From: UBA2365 sp964594045
GTDB taxonomy: Bacteria; Bacteroidota; Bacteroidia; Chitinophagales; Saprospiraceae
NCBI GenBank assembly: GCA_964594045.1
Contig: CAZQKR010000012.1
Location: 48,044-112,043 of the forward strand
DNA: 64,000 bases
Direction: 5' to 3'
Shown: positions 17,901-25,415 of the stretch, one piece after another
Layout of the letters: every line of letters begins with the position of its first letter
Numbering within the stretch: the first letter of the stretch is position 1
The notes under the pieces: model-generated
What the model saw: only the letters and a program-made list of their open reading frames with translations
Databases searched by the model: none
What the model was told of the DNA's origin: nothing
Translations under genes and position numbers: made by a program

Positions 17901-19637
17901 ATCACCCACAGCCGTATTCTTGCTTCCACATGAGTTTTGAAACAATGCCATGTCACCTATTGCTACATTTCTGGTTCCGGTGTTATTAGTTATGATATCA
18001 CTGCCACGTAACGCAGAATTTCCAACCGCTGTATTCCAGGAATTCATTGAGACAGATGTGCTATCCATAAATGCCATGGCATTATTACCTATAGCAGTAT
18101 TCCTGCTTCTGGCTTTATTGAACATTAATGATTGATACCCATATGCAGTATTCTGTGAACCAGTTGTATTGAGGTTTGCAGACTGCCCTCCACAGGCGGT
18201 ATTATAGTAACCAGAAGTGTTGCTAAGCATGGATTCATGACCAATTGCTGTGTTATTGTATCCTGAAATATTTGAATACAAAGCAGAAAAACCAACAGCC
18301 GTATTGGAATTCCCGGAAGTGTTCAAAAACAAAGAGACAATTCCAAGAGAGGTATTATTTACACCTGAAACATTAGAATACAGGGAATTAACTCCCAAAG
18401 CCGTATTAGAATTCCCCGATTCATTTTTGTACATGGAACCATAGCCAATTGCGGTATTTTCGATACCATCCATATTCATAGCAAGTGAGCCCATTCCCAC
18501 AGCCGTATTAGAATTCCCCGATTCATTTGTGCTCATGGAATTATAGCCAATTGCAGTATTTTCGTAACCATCCAAATTCATAGCAAGTGAGTTCATGCCC
18601 ACAGCTGTATTAAAATTTCCGGATCTGTTATTCATCATGGATGATTCCCCAACTGCAGTGTTGCTTTTACCTGTATTGTTGGCCGGATTGGTGCTGCCTC
18701 TCAATGCCAGAGCTCCGACGGCTGTATTGTAGGTGAAAGTTCCCGATGAAGTACTGTCCGCATAATACATGGCATTGAAACCGACCGCAGTATTTCTTGT
18801 ATTATTTTTATTGAAATACAATGAACCATTTCCTATTGCTGTATTGGAGGAACCGGTATTATTGAAAAATAATGCCTGTCTTCCTATTCCTGTATTATTG
18901 CTGCCGGTTGTATTGTTTCTTAGCGATCCTTGCCCCACGGCGATATTATAGTTACCTGCAGTATTCATATTGAGTGCAACATTCCCGACTGCAGTATTGG
19001 AGATACCCGTCGTATTGGAATATAATGCGATGCCACCAATGCCGGTATTCATATAACCGGTCGTATTTTTTTTCAGTGCATTGTTGCCTAAAGCTGTATT
19101 GAAAGCACCTGTTGTATTAAATTGTAAGGTACTGTCTCCCAGTGCAGTATTTGAAATTCCCGTGATTTGGTTATTTTCCAGGGATTTTAATCCGATTCCC
19201 ATACTATGGCTGGGATTTAGGAACTCAATTCCGGACTCCCCAGATAAATTATTGACCATTCTGATATTTTCATAACCACCTATTCCAAACCTGATGATGT
19301 CATCATCCGGGCTGGATTCTACCCGGATCCTGGTATCATTATCTGCATCTGCCAGTACTGCAGGTGGCATGGACAGGTTGATCCAGGAGGACCCGGTAAA
19401 ATACCAGAAACTGCTCGTTGTGATATCATAGACCAATAGACCGGATGCCGGAGCGACAATTGCAATTCTTTCAGCAGAAGTCATGCGTGGTATCAGTACC
19501 CCTTTAGTAGTACTTTTTACATCGAGCATTGCGCTGGCGTCGGGAATTGAATTATCAATATTAATACCTACATTTCCCTGGGACTTTAAGAAAGTTTGAA
19601 TTAGGAGAATGATAAAAAGAATGCTAAAAAATCTCAT
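14970..19637 (-). CDS. Giant YadA-head-like repeat fibre with C-terminal S74 chaperone (1555 aa)
   Basis: A signal peptide (residues 1-20) precedes the head GNVGINIDNSIPDASAMLDV. From about 165 to 1390 the protein consists of 17-residue repeats of the form NTAVGVNALYSNTTGTS, the left-handed parallel beta-roll signature of trimeric YadA-type heads. Seven longer segments recur irregularly (335-690 bp apart), each with a Y/F-A-DST insertion and an LRGST..NNTG motif. Near the end comes SDDRMK, the Ser-Lys dyad of peptidase S74 / endosialidase intramolecular chaperones (Ser and Lys five apart), then IAQEVEQV, and a Gln-rich coiled coil (ELKKIVQQQQAQISALLEQN). A secreted homotrimeric fibre is predicted. 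It follows the 502-aa paralogue by 73 bp, probably in one operon. There is no T9SS domain at the C-terminus. Confidence 0.85.
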   Translation of the reverse strand: MRFFSILFIILLIQTFLKSQGNVGINIDNSIPDASAMLDVKSTTKGVLIPRMTSAERIAIVAPASGLLVYDITTSSFWYFTGSSWINLSMPPAVLADADNDTRIRVESSPDDDIIRFGIGGYENIRMVNNLSGESGIEFLNPSHSMGIGLKSLENNQITGISNTALGDSTLQFNTTGAFNTALGNNALKKNTTGYMNTGIGGIALYSNTTGISNTAVGNVALNMNTAGNYNIAVGQGSLRNNTTGSNNTGIGRQALFFNNTGSSNTAIGNGSLYFNKNNTRNTAVGFNAMYYADSTSSGTFTYNTAVGALALRGSTNPANNTGKSNTAVGESSMMNNRSGNFNTAVGMNSLAMNLDGYENTAIGYNSMSTNESGNSNTAVGMGSLAMNMDGIENTAIGYGSMYKNESGNSNTALGVNSLYSNVSGVNNTSLGIVSLFLNTSGNSNTAVGFSALYSNISGYNNTAIGHESMLSNTSGYYNTACGGQSANLNTTGSQNTAYGYQSLMFNKARSRNTAIGNNAMAFMDSTSVSMNSWNTAVGNSALRGSDIITNNTGTRNVAIGDMALFQNSCGSKNTAVGDQSMFDNSSGNQNSSYGAGSMRQLKTGSYNTSVGVGSLNFNKAKNYNTAVGFNAMFYSDSTSALVDTYNTALGSEALRGSTDPANNTGAWNTAIGSKSLFNNKGGDFNAGLGMESLFSNTNGFNNTAMGYESLYKNDDGNNNTASGSGSSYSNTSGSMNTASGYQALYLNKAKHHNVAIGYQAMYYADSSDISSNTYNIAIGSEALKGSELPLNNTGKYNIALGAQSLFLNSGGNMNTATGDQSMYSNTIGNSNSAFGKSSLKFNKTGSFNTAIGQGSLSSNNAKNRNTAVGYRTMLYADSTSTVEDANNTAVGSEALRGSTSPAQNTGKWNCAFGDKAMFSNKNGNFNASFGAESLYSNENGHSNTASGYQSLYKNTTGYGNTALGTKSLYSNSTSYGNTAVGVNALYSNTTGTSNEAFGYDALFSNTTGYNNIAIGTGALYYSTTGNYNTVTGFHAAMDNTTGTSNTAYGYQALLSNKAGSRSTAIGYNAMSFANNTETSIENFNTAIGAEALKGSNTPSENTGKWNTAIGDQSMFNNQGGNNNTATGASTLFSNTSGSNNAAFGLETLYTNTEGSNNTAIGVSSLAYNTTGTDNTAIGMSALLGNTTGSSNTAVGVNALRYSSTGSHNTAIGLNALSFNTNGYSNTASGQDALYSSVAGHYGVAVGAYSQRYANDLASEWENTNTSVGFQSLRGSTTAANNTGLDNTAIGHDALFSNSAGSSNTAVGMNTLYNNTNGNNNTAVGDQSLFGNISGLSNTALGSNSAINGNHSNCTFLGASINISTDRNNVSVLGYNVQDGQCTGDNQVLLGNTAVSEIRAQVSGISAYSDDRMKSNVRENVQGLAFINKLRPVTYYQNPEVLHQIWGTPDTLFMKINHDEIKNRKFTGFIAQEVEQVAMEIGFDFPGIDIPKNSSEVYSLRYTDFIMPIVKAIQEQQVMITSQQTEIAELKKIVQQQQAQISALLEQNSSKTALR

Positions 19638-19710
19638 TTTTTTTTGTTTAAATATTAAGAATTTTATTAGAACTACTGTGTTTAAAGATCTTCATCAGCA
19701 GTATTCAGTT

Positions 19711-21219
19711 TTACCATGTAAACTGTTGTATTACAACCCATGCATAGTTAACAGGTCCAACCTGCATTACCATTTCACAAAAACTTCCATTAGCCTCAAC
19801 CCGGTACCTTATCGAACCTGCATTCAGAGGTGAAGGTGGATTTGGATCATATCCAACTTTCACTGAACCGTTGACATCAAGTTTTGATGCAGGATTTGAC
19901 GTCCCTATCCCCACATTGCCATTATCTCCCTTGATTACAAGCTTGTCACTACCTTCTTTTTTAAAATGCACATCTCCGTTATTCCTGATGGCCAGACGGT
20001 CATCTCCATGTTTTTTGAGCAAAATGTCTCCAAATCCTGAATCATTTTTATCCGCTTCTATGACCAGGTTGTTCGTGAGTTTTTCAATATGAAAACTGCC
20101 TCTGGCTGTGTGATCAATTGCAAAGATCAATCCTTGCGTGAGATTCTCTGATGCCTGGTTCATGTCCAGTTTGACATCAGTGGCATCTCCTGTTATGGTG
20201 AGCCTGCTGTCCGGCAAAGCAGTTCCGATTCCTACATTTCCGACAGGTCCGATGATAGAAAGCCTTTCATCACCGTGACGTTTGAACTGTATGTCTCCAT
20301 TACTTCTGATGGCCAGACGGTCATCTCCATGTTTTTTGAGCAAAATGTCTCCAAATCCTGAATCATTTTTATCCGCTTCTATGACCAGGTTGTTCGTGAG
20401 TTTTTCAATATGAAAACTGCCTCTGGCTGTGTGATCAATTGCAAAGATCAATCCTTGCGTGAGATTCTCTGATGCCTGGTTCATGTCCAGTTTGACATCA
20501 GTGGCATCTCCTGTTATGGTGAGCCTGCTGTCCGGCAAAGCAGTTCCGATTCCTACATTTCCGACAGGTCCGATGATAGAAAGCCTTTCATCACCGTGAC
20601 GTTTGAACTGTATGTCTCCATTACTTCTGATGGCCAGACGGTCATCTCCATGTTTTTTGAGCAAAATGTCTCCAAATCCTGAATCATTTTTATCCGCTTC
20701 TATGACCAGGTTGTTCGTGAGTTTTTCAATATGAAAACTGCCTTTTTCAACGTGATCCACAGCAAGGATCAGACCCTGTGTGGGATTTGGTGATGCCTGG
20801 TTCATGTCCAGTTTGACATTAGTTTCATCCCCGTGAATAGTGAGCTTTGTATCAGGAGTTGAAGTTCCGATTCCAATGTTACCCGGATTATTATTAAACA
20901 TATCTGACCCACTGATCGTCCAGTCCTCATCCTGTCCGGCAACTATCTTTATCCAGGTCGTACCGTTGAAAAAATTAAAACAATTTTCCGAATTGTTATA
21001 GATCATCAGTCCGGAAGCAGGATTTGCGATCGCATTGCGTTCAGCATTGGTCATTCGCGGAATGAGAATACCTTTAGTCGTACTTTTAACATCGAGCATA
21101 GCGCTGGGATCAGGCATGGAGTTATCATTGCTGATACCAATATTAGACTGTGGGAAGATTTTTGATGGAAAATTCAAGATTATCAAAATTAAAGCAAGTT
21201 GATAGCAAAGTGATTTCAT
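19711..21219 (-). CDS. Fibre-family protein with 107-residue tandem repeats, lacking the S74 domain (502 aa)
   Basis: It starts like its paralogues: signal peptide, then NIGISNDNSMPDPSAMLDVK, LIPRMTNAERNAI and NFFNGTTWIKIV. The middle is an array of 107-residue units (KLDMNQASENLTQGLIFAID, then LLKKHGDDRLAIRSNGDI, then GNVGIGTALPDSRLTI). Two neighbouring units are identical at the DNA level. There are no YadA-type STAMG or NTAVG repeats and no S74 chaperone or coiled coil; it ends with a short domain (VGYDPNPPSPLNAGSIRYRV ... AWVVIQQFTW). It may be a partner or a cap of the larger fibres. Promoter, leader motif and position put it first in an operon with the 1555-residue gene. Confidence 0.8.
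   Translation of the reverse strand: MKSLCYQLALILIILNFPSKIFPQSNIGISNDNSMPDPSAMLDVKSTTKGILIPRMTNAERNAIANPASGLMIYNNSENCFNFFNGTTWIKIVAGQDEDWTISGSDMFNNNPGNIGIGTSTPDTKLTIHGDETNVKLDMNQASPNPTQGLILAVDHVEKGSFHIEKLTNNLVIEADKNDSGFGDILLKKHGDDRLAIRSNGDIQFKRHGDERLSIIGPVGNVGIGTALPDSRLTITGDATDVKLDMNQASENLTQGLIFAIDHTARGSFHIEKLTNNLVIEADKNDSGFGDILLKKHGDDRLAIRSNGDIQFKRHGDERLSIIGPVGNVGIGTALPDSRLTITGDATDVKLDMNQASENLTQGLIFAIDHTARGSFHIEKLTNNLVIEADKNDSGFGDILLKKHGDDRLAIRNNGDVHFKKEGSDKLVIKGDNGNVGIGTSNPASKLDVNGSVKVGYDPNPPSPLNAGSIRYRVEANGSFCEMVMQVGPVNYAWVVIQQFTW
19985..20743. repeat. Perfect 321-bp tandem repeat (about 2.4 copies) inside the 502-aa gene
   Basis: Bases 19985-20422 reappear unchanged 321 bp further on. 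The period is a multiple of three (107 codons), so copy-number change keeps the frame. Absence of even synonymous differences means the duplication or a conversion event is recent, or that the assembly collapsed or expanded the array. Confidence 0.9.
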
Positions 21220-21266
21220 GATCTTATATTTAATGTTTTAAAAGAAAAACTTCAATCATTTATAAA

Positions 21267-21283
21267 TTATCAAGGAGCGGATC
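21267..21283 (-). promoter_or_regulatory. Conserved leader motif, copy A
   Basis: On the minus strand the leader reads GATCCGCTCCTTGATAA, 47 nt before the start codon of the 502-aa gene. Equivalent motifs lie at 25015-25031 and 31629-31645 before two other fibre genes. An untranslated regulatory element or ribosome-entry feature is possible. Confidence 0.5.
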
Positions 21284-21412
21284 GGCAAGGGTGATAAAAA
21301 TTTTCAACAAAGGGTTACATGTAAAAACGAATATTTCTGACTCCTTTTTGATTGGGCCAGTAAAATCATCCTTTTCAAAGCAGCATACAAACGAACTTAA
21401 TGCAATCAGATA

Positions 21413-21462
21413 CAAAAATATACCAAAATAATTTAAAAAGTCAAAACAGAAATTGACTTTGT
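21413..21462 (-). promoter_or_regulatory. Promoter with overlapping inverted repeat, copy A
   Basis: Minus-strand -33 TTTG (21442-21445) and -7 TATTTTTG (21413-21420) are separated by 21 nt, a good Bacteroidota promoter. An inverted repeat AAAAAGTCAA - 8 nt - TTGACTTTGT (21435-21462, imperfect at the outer end) covers the -33 element, where a repressor or activator would bind. The leader to the start codon is about 190 nt. Copies B (25173-25222) and C (31789-31838) have the same spacing. Confidence 0.7.
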
Positions 21463-21570
21463 GAAGTAAATCTCCGTAAATGATCCTGAGTAATACCCAT
21501 ATAACTATGCTGAAAATCAAAGAAAAGTATTGAGCCGATGTTTGTATGGGATTTATAATATTCTGAAATG

Positions 21571-21600
21571 AAAAAACAACTGCTTTTTGAGCAGGTGTTA
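21571..21600 (-). terminator. Terminator of the 1103-aa fibre gene
   Basis: On the minus strand the hairpin AACACCTGCT / AGCAGTTGTT ends in a run of T. It closely resembles the terminators at 25325-25360 and 31933-31966, pointing to duplication of whole transcription units. Confidence 0.75.
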
Positions 21601-21655
21601 ATGAATTGGGTAATCTCAGTTCCTTAATATAATGTTATTTAGATTGACAGAATAT

Positions 21656-24600
21656 TTATCTGGAATCGGATTTATGGGCAGTCAGTTCCATCAATGCAGA
21701 GATCTGCGCCTGCTGTTGCTGAACGATCTTTTTCAGTTCATCGATCTCGGATTGTTGCTCCTTGACTGCTTCGACGAGGACTGCGGTCATTTCAGCATAA
21801 TTCACACCCTTATAACCGTCCATTTCATTGGTAAATACCAATTCAGGTAATACTTGCTCCATTTCCTGTGCTATAAAACCCATTTTCACACCATACTCCG
21901 GATTGGATTTCCATTTAAATGTGACACCTCTCAATTGCATCACTTTGTCAAGACCGCCTTCTATGGTTTGGATGCTTTCTTTCAGGCGAACATCAGAAGT
22001 GGCAGTCGTAAGGGTGCCATCCAACATTCTGTTTACCGGTCCGTGGTAAGCGCCAGAACCAATACTTCTAATTCTTGCATTACCATTCACATCCAGTGTT
22101 TGAGTCGGGTCGATGGTGTTGACCCCCAACTTACCTCCTTTCACAGAGACGCTCCCGCCCTGGTATAAATAAAGGTGTCCGGCAGCCACATTGATGCCAA
22201 CGGCGCCTACATAACTCGTATTGTTGTAGAATTCAATTTCAGATACATCTGTAGATTGGACCCTCATTTTTGCTGATCCGGAAGTGTTTTGAAGATGAAT
22301 TAATTGTGACGGACTTTCGGTTCCAATTCCAACATTTCCATTTTTCAGGATTGTAAGCGCATTGTTTTTGTCACTTGAACTGGTGCCGTTGCCAATTACA
22401 AACAACCGATCCGTTATTGTTATACCTGATGGATTTGCAGGTGTATAATCCGAATTCCAATGTCCGATCACGGTTTCATACCCAGAGGGAGCTGTCGTGT
22501 AATATCCCATTGCTGTCGAAGAACCTCCGGAAGCAGTTGTTCCAGTTCCCATTGCTATCGAAGAACCTCCGGAAGCAGTTGTACTATTTCCCATAGCTGT
22601 TGAAGAACTTCCTGAAGCAGTTGTTCCATTTCCCATAGCTGTTGAAGAACTTCCTGAAGCCTGAGAACCAAATCCCATTGCTGTTGATCTGTTGCCGGAA
22701 GCAATTGTTCCACTTCCCATTGCCGTTGAGGATTCTTGCGAAGCAATTGTTCCACTTCCCATTGCTGTAGAATAAAGTCCTGAAGCAGTTGTACCACTTC
22801 CCATTGCTGTTGAATTACCACCCAAAGCAGTTGTACCATTTCCTATTGCTATTGAAGCACTTCCTTTTGCAACGGTGTTATGACCCATGGCAACAGAATA
22901 ATTTCCAATACTGTCTTTATCCCATTGAAAACCTTCGATATCTCCAGCCCTGAAAGCTGCTTTGTCCGGGTACCACATCATCCTGGTACCTGCACCGGTG
23001 GTAGGCGGTTCACCGGGAATTGCTGCATATGAACCAACAAAAAGTACGTTACCTCCGCTGATTCCGATTCCCCTGGTGTGCAGCAACGCATTGGTATTGG
23101 GTGTGGTGCCGATGCCCACATTGCCGGTACTGGTTATTCTCATTCTTTCAGTGTTGTTGGTTCCAAGGGCAAGATAATTATTGGAACGGTTGAATATCGT
23201 TCTGTCCGCTCCGGAAAGATGGATATTACCTGCGACTTCCAGTTTTTCGTTGGGAGAAATCGTTCCGATTCCGACATTTCCGGTATTGGTTATCCTGATC
23301 CTTTCAGTATTATTTGTACCTAAGGCCAGGTAATTATTGCTGCGGTTGAAAATGGTCCGATCAGCTCCTGAAAGATGAATATTTCCGTTGACCTCCAGTT
23401 TTTCGTTAGGCGTTTCAGTTCCGATACCGGTATTTCCGTTCTTCAGAATTGTCATAGCATTACTTCGAACGTTACTTGCTGTTCCATTACCTACGACAAA
23501 AAGCCGGTCTGCAGGATTCCAGAATAATACATCCAATGGCGTATAATCTGAATTCCAACGTCCTATTACTGTTTCATTTGCTGAAGGTGCCGTTGTAGAT
23601 TCTCCCATTGATACAGCATATCTGCCTGTTGCAGAAGTGGCAATTCCCATTGCTGTTGCATAACCACCTGAAGCGGTTGTGTTATATCCAAGTGCAGTAG
23701 AATAGGCTCCACTTGCCTGGGAATTATTACCCATTGCAACTGAATAATCACCCATATTGTCTTTATCCCAATGAGTACCTGATACATGACCTGCCCTGAA
23801 AGCAGCCTTATCGGGATACCACATCATGCGGGTACCTGATCCGGTAGCAGGAGGTAAACCGGCCGGAGTTTTATATTGTCCGCTAAATAAAATATTCCCT
23901 CCACTTGTTCCGGTACCATTTGTATGCAGCAAGGCATTTGTATTGGGGATGGTTCCAATACCGGTATTTCCATTTTTAAGAATGGTCAGTGCGTTGCTGC
24001 GGGCTTCGCTTCCCGTACCATTTCCTACTACAAAAAGACGGTCGGCAGGCATCCAGTTTGCCGGACTGAACCCAGCATATTCTTCGTTATAGCGACCGAT
24101 CACGGTTTCCCATGCTGAAGGTGCTGTGATGGATTCGCCCATCGCCGTTGAACAAAATCCTGATGCGGTAGCAAATGCTCCGATTGACGTTGAATACTCA
24201 TTTAAAGCCTTGGCATAGTAGCCCATTGCCGTTGATGAACCTCCCAGAGCATTTGCTTGATTTCCCAATGCGGTTGATCCCTGACCTGAAGCGATTGTTA
24301 AAAAACCCAATGCTGTGGAAGCACCTCCCGAAGCATTAGAATATTCTCCTGTTGCAAATGAATATTCTCCTTTTGCTTTTGTACCATAACCCATGGCTAC
24401 AGACCAACGTCCTATACTGTCTTTGTCCCATTGTAAGCCATCTACATCTCCCGCTCTGAAGGCCGCTTTATCCGGATACCACATCATCCTTGTTCCGGCT
24501 CCGGATGCAGGCACATCTCCCGGCGGGCTATATTTTAAGGCGCCTTCAAACAGCACATTACCTTCACCTGTGCCTGAACCGGAAGTATGCAAAAGCGCTG

Positions 24601-24967
24601 ACGGCGCGCTAATCCCGATCCCGACATTGCCGGAATTGGTATTATAAATATGATTTCCAGATAATGTCCACAGTTCATCCACCTTTGAGGTGATCTTTAT
24701 CCAACTGGTGCCATCAAAAAAATTGAATGCATTTTCAACTGTATTGAAAATCATCAATCCCGAAGCCGGGCTGTTGATTTCATCTCTTTCGCTGGTGGTT
24801 ATTCGGGGTATCAGTAATCCTTTGTTTGAACTTTTTACATCCAGCATTGCACTGGAATGCGGAGAGGAACCATCATTGTTGATCCCGATATTTCCCTGGG
24901 TGAAGATTTTCGTTGGAAAACTAATGATGAAGAAAGTCAAAACAATAAGACAGCAAAGTGATTTCAT
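21656..24967 (-). CDS. Modular YadA-head-like fibre with S74 chaperone (1103 aa)
   Basis: Signal peptide, then NIGINNDGSSPHSSAMLDVK and NFFDGTSWIKI. The body contains three copies of a module that opens with GGNVLF..G and GTRMMWYPDKAAFRAG, continues with 14-residue head repeats (STAMGSGTIASQES type), and closes with ETVIGRWNSDYTP and DRLFVVGNGT before GNTGIGT. Between modules two short copies of NEKLEVNGNIHLSGADRTIF occur. The C-terminus has SDVRLK (S74 Ser-Lys dyad), MGFIAQEMEQVLPELV and a coiled coil (EIDELKKIVQQQQAQISALM). A trimeric, secreted, self-cleaving fibre is predicted. It is transcribed alone from its own promoter (25173-25222) with its own terminator. Confidence 0.85.
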   Translation of the reverse strand: MKSLCCLIVLTFFIISFPTKIFTQGNIGINNDGSSPHSSAMLDVKSSNKGLLIPRITTSERDEINSPASGLMIFNTVENAFNFFDGTSWIKITSKVDELWTLSGNHIYNTNSGNVGIGISAPSALLHTSGSGTGEGNVLFEGALKYSPPGDVPASGAGTRMMWYPDKAAFRAGDVDGLQWDKDSIGRWSVAMGYGTKAKGEYSFATGEYSNASGGASTALGFLTIASGQGSTALGNQANALGGSSTAMGYYAKALNEYSTSIGAFATASGFCSTAMGESITAPSAWETVIGRYNEEYAGFSPANWMPADRLFVVGNGTGSEARSNALTILKNGNTGIGTIPNTNALLHTNGTGTSGGNILFSGQYKTPAGLPPATGSGTRMMWYPDKAAFRAGHVSGTHWDKDNMGDYSVAMGNNSQASGAYSTALGYNTTASGGYATAMGIATSATGRYAVSMGESTTAPSANETVIGRWNSDYTPLDVLFWNPADRLFVVGNGTASNVRSNAMTILKNGNTGIGTETPNEKLEVNGNIHLSGADRTIFNRSNNYLALGTNNTERIRITNTGNVGIGTISPNEKLEVAGNIHLSGADRTIFNRSNNYLALGTNNTERMRITSTGNVGIGTTPNTNALLHTRGIGISGGNVLFVGSYAAIPGEPPTTGAGTRMMWYPDKAAFRAGDIEGFQWDKDSIGNYSVAMGHNTVAKGSASIAIGNGTTALGGNSTAMGSGTTASGLYSTAMGSGTIASQESSTAMGSGTIASGNRSTAMGFGSQASGSSSTAMGNGTTASGSSSTAMGNSTTASGGSSIAMGTGTTASGGSSTAMGYYTTAPSGYETVIGHWNSDYTPANPSGITITDRLFVIGNGTSSSDKNNALTILKNGNVGIGTESPSQLIHLQNTSGSAKMRVQSTDVSEIEFYNNTSYVGAVGINVAAGHLYLYQGGSVSVKGGKLGVNTIDPTQTLDVNGNARIRSIGSGAYHGPVNRMLDGTLTTATSDVRLKESIQTIEGGLDKVMQLRGVTFKWKSNPEYGVKMGFIAQEMEQVLPELVFTNEMDGYKGVNYAEMTAVLVEAVKEQQSEIDELKKIVQQQQAQISALMELTAHKSDSR

Positions 24968-25014
24968 GATCTTATGTTTAAAGTGTGTTTGAAAAAAACA
25001 TCAATAATCAGCAG

Positions 25015-25031
25015 TTATCAACGAGCGGTTT
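25015..25031 (-). promoter_or_regulatory. Conserved leader motif, copy B
   Basis: Minus strand AAACCGCTCGTTGATAA, 47 nt before the start codon of the 1103-aa gene; see the copies at 21267 and 31629. Confidence 0.5.
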
Positions 25032-25172
25032 GTTACGGGTGATAAAAATTTCCAGAACTTGTTTTTCTATACCAAATAATAATGGAGACTTTTTAGCAGC
25101 GTTTTATGGACAATGAAGAAATCATCGGTAGCGAAAAGAAAATGCAACAAATAATCCTAATGTATTGTATTG

Positions 25173-25222
25173 CAAAAATATACTAAAATAATTTAAAAAG
25201 TCAAAACAAAAATTGACTTTTT
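25173..25222 (-). promoter_or_regulatory. Promoter with perfect overlapping inverted repeat, copy B
   Basis: -33 TTTG at 25202-25205 and -7 TATTTTTG at 25173-25180 on the minus strand, 21 nt apart. The inverted repeat AAAAAGTCAA - 8 nt - TTGACTTTTT (25195-25222) is perfect over 10 bp arms and spans the -33 element. It drives the 1103-aa gene with a leader of about 200 nt. Confidence 0.75.
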
Positions 25223-25324
25223 GGAGGATATCTCTGTAAATGATCATCACGAATGACTTTTCATCTTACTGAAAAGCATAAAAAAGTGTTGGTTTGAGGT
25301 TTTTGTTGGATTTGTAAAAGCCTG

Positions 25325-25360
25325 AAAAAAAAACACCTGCCTTTTGAGCAAGTGTTTTTT
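25325..25360 (-). terminator. Terminator of the three-gene fibre operon
   Basis: Hairpin AAAACACCTGC / GCAAGTGTTTTTT with one mismatch and a T run on the minus-strand exit side, 56 nt after the 629-aa gene. Confidence 0.8.
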
Positions 25361-25415
25361 GGAACGGTGTACGCTAAGACTTTAAAAATCAATAAGTAAA
25401 GGTTTGACTCATATT

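Noticed and set aside
21260..21520. Open frame of 86 codons with hydrophobic residues on the minus strand
   Set aside because: It lies in the duplicated promoter/leader region; the matching regions at 24970-25250 and 31590-31850 do not keep this frame open.
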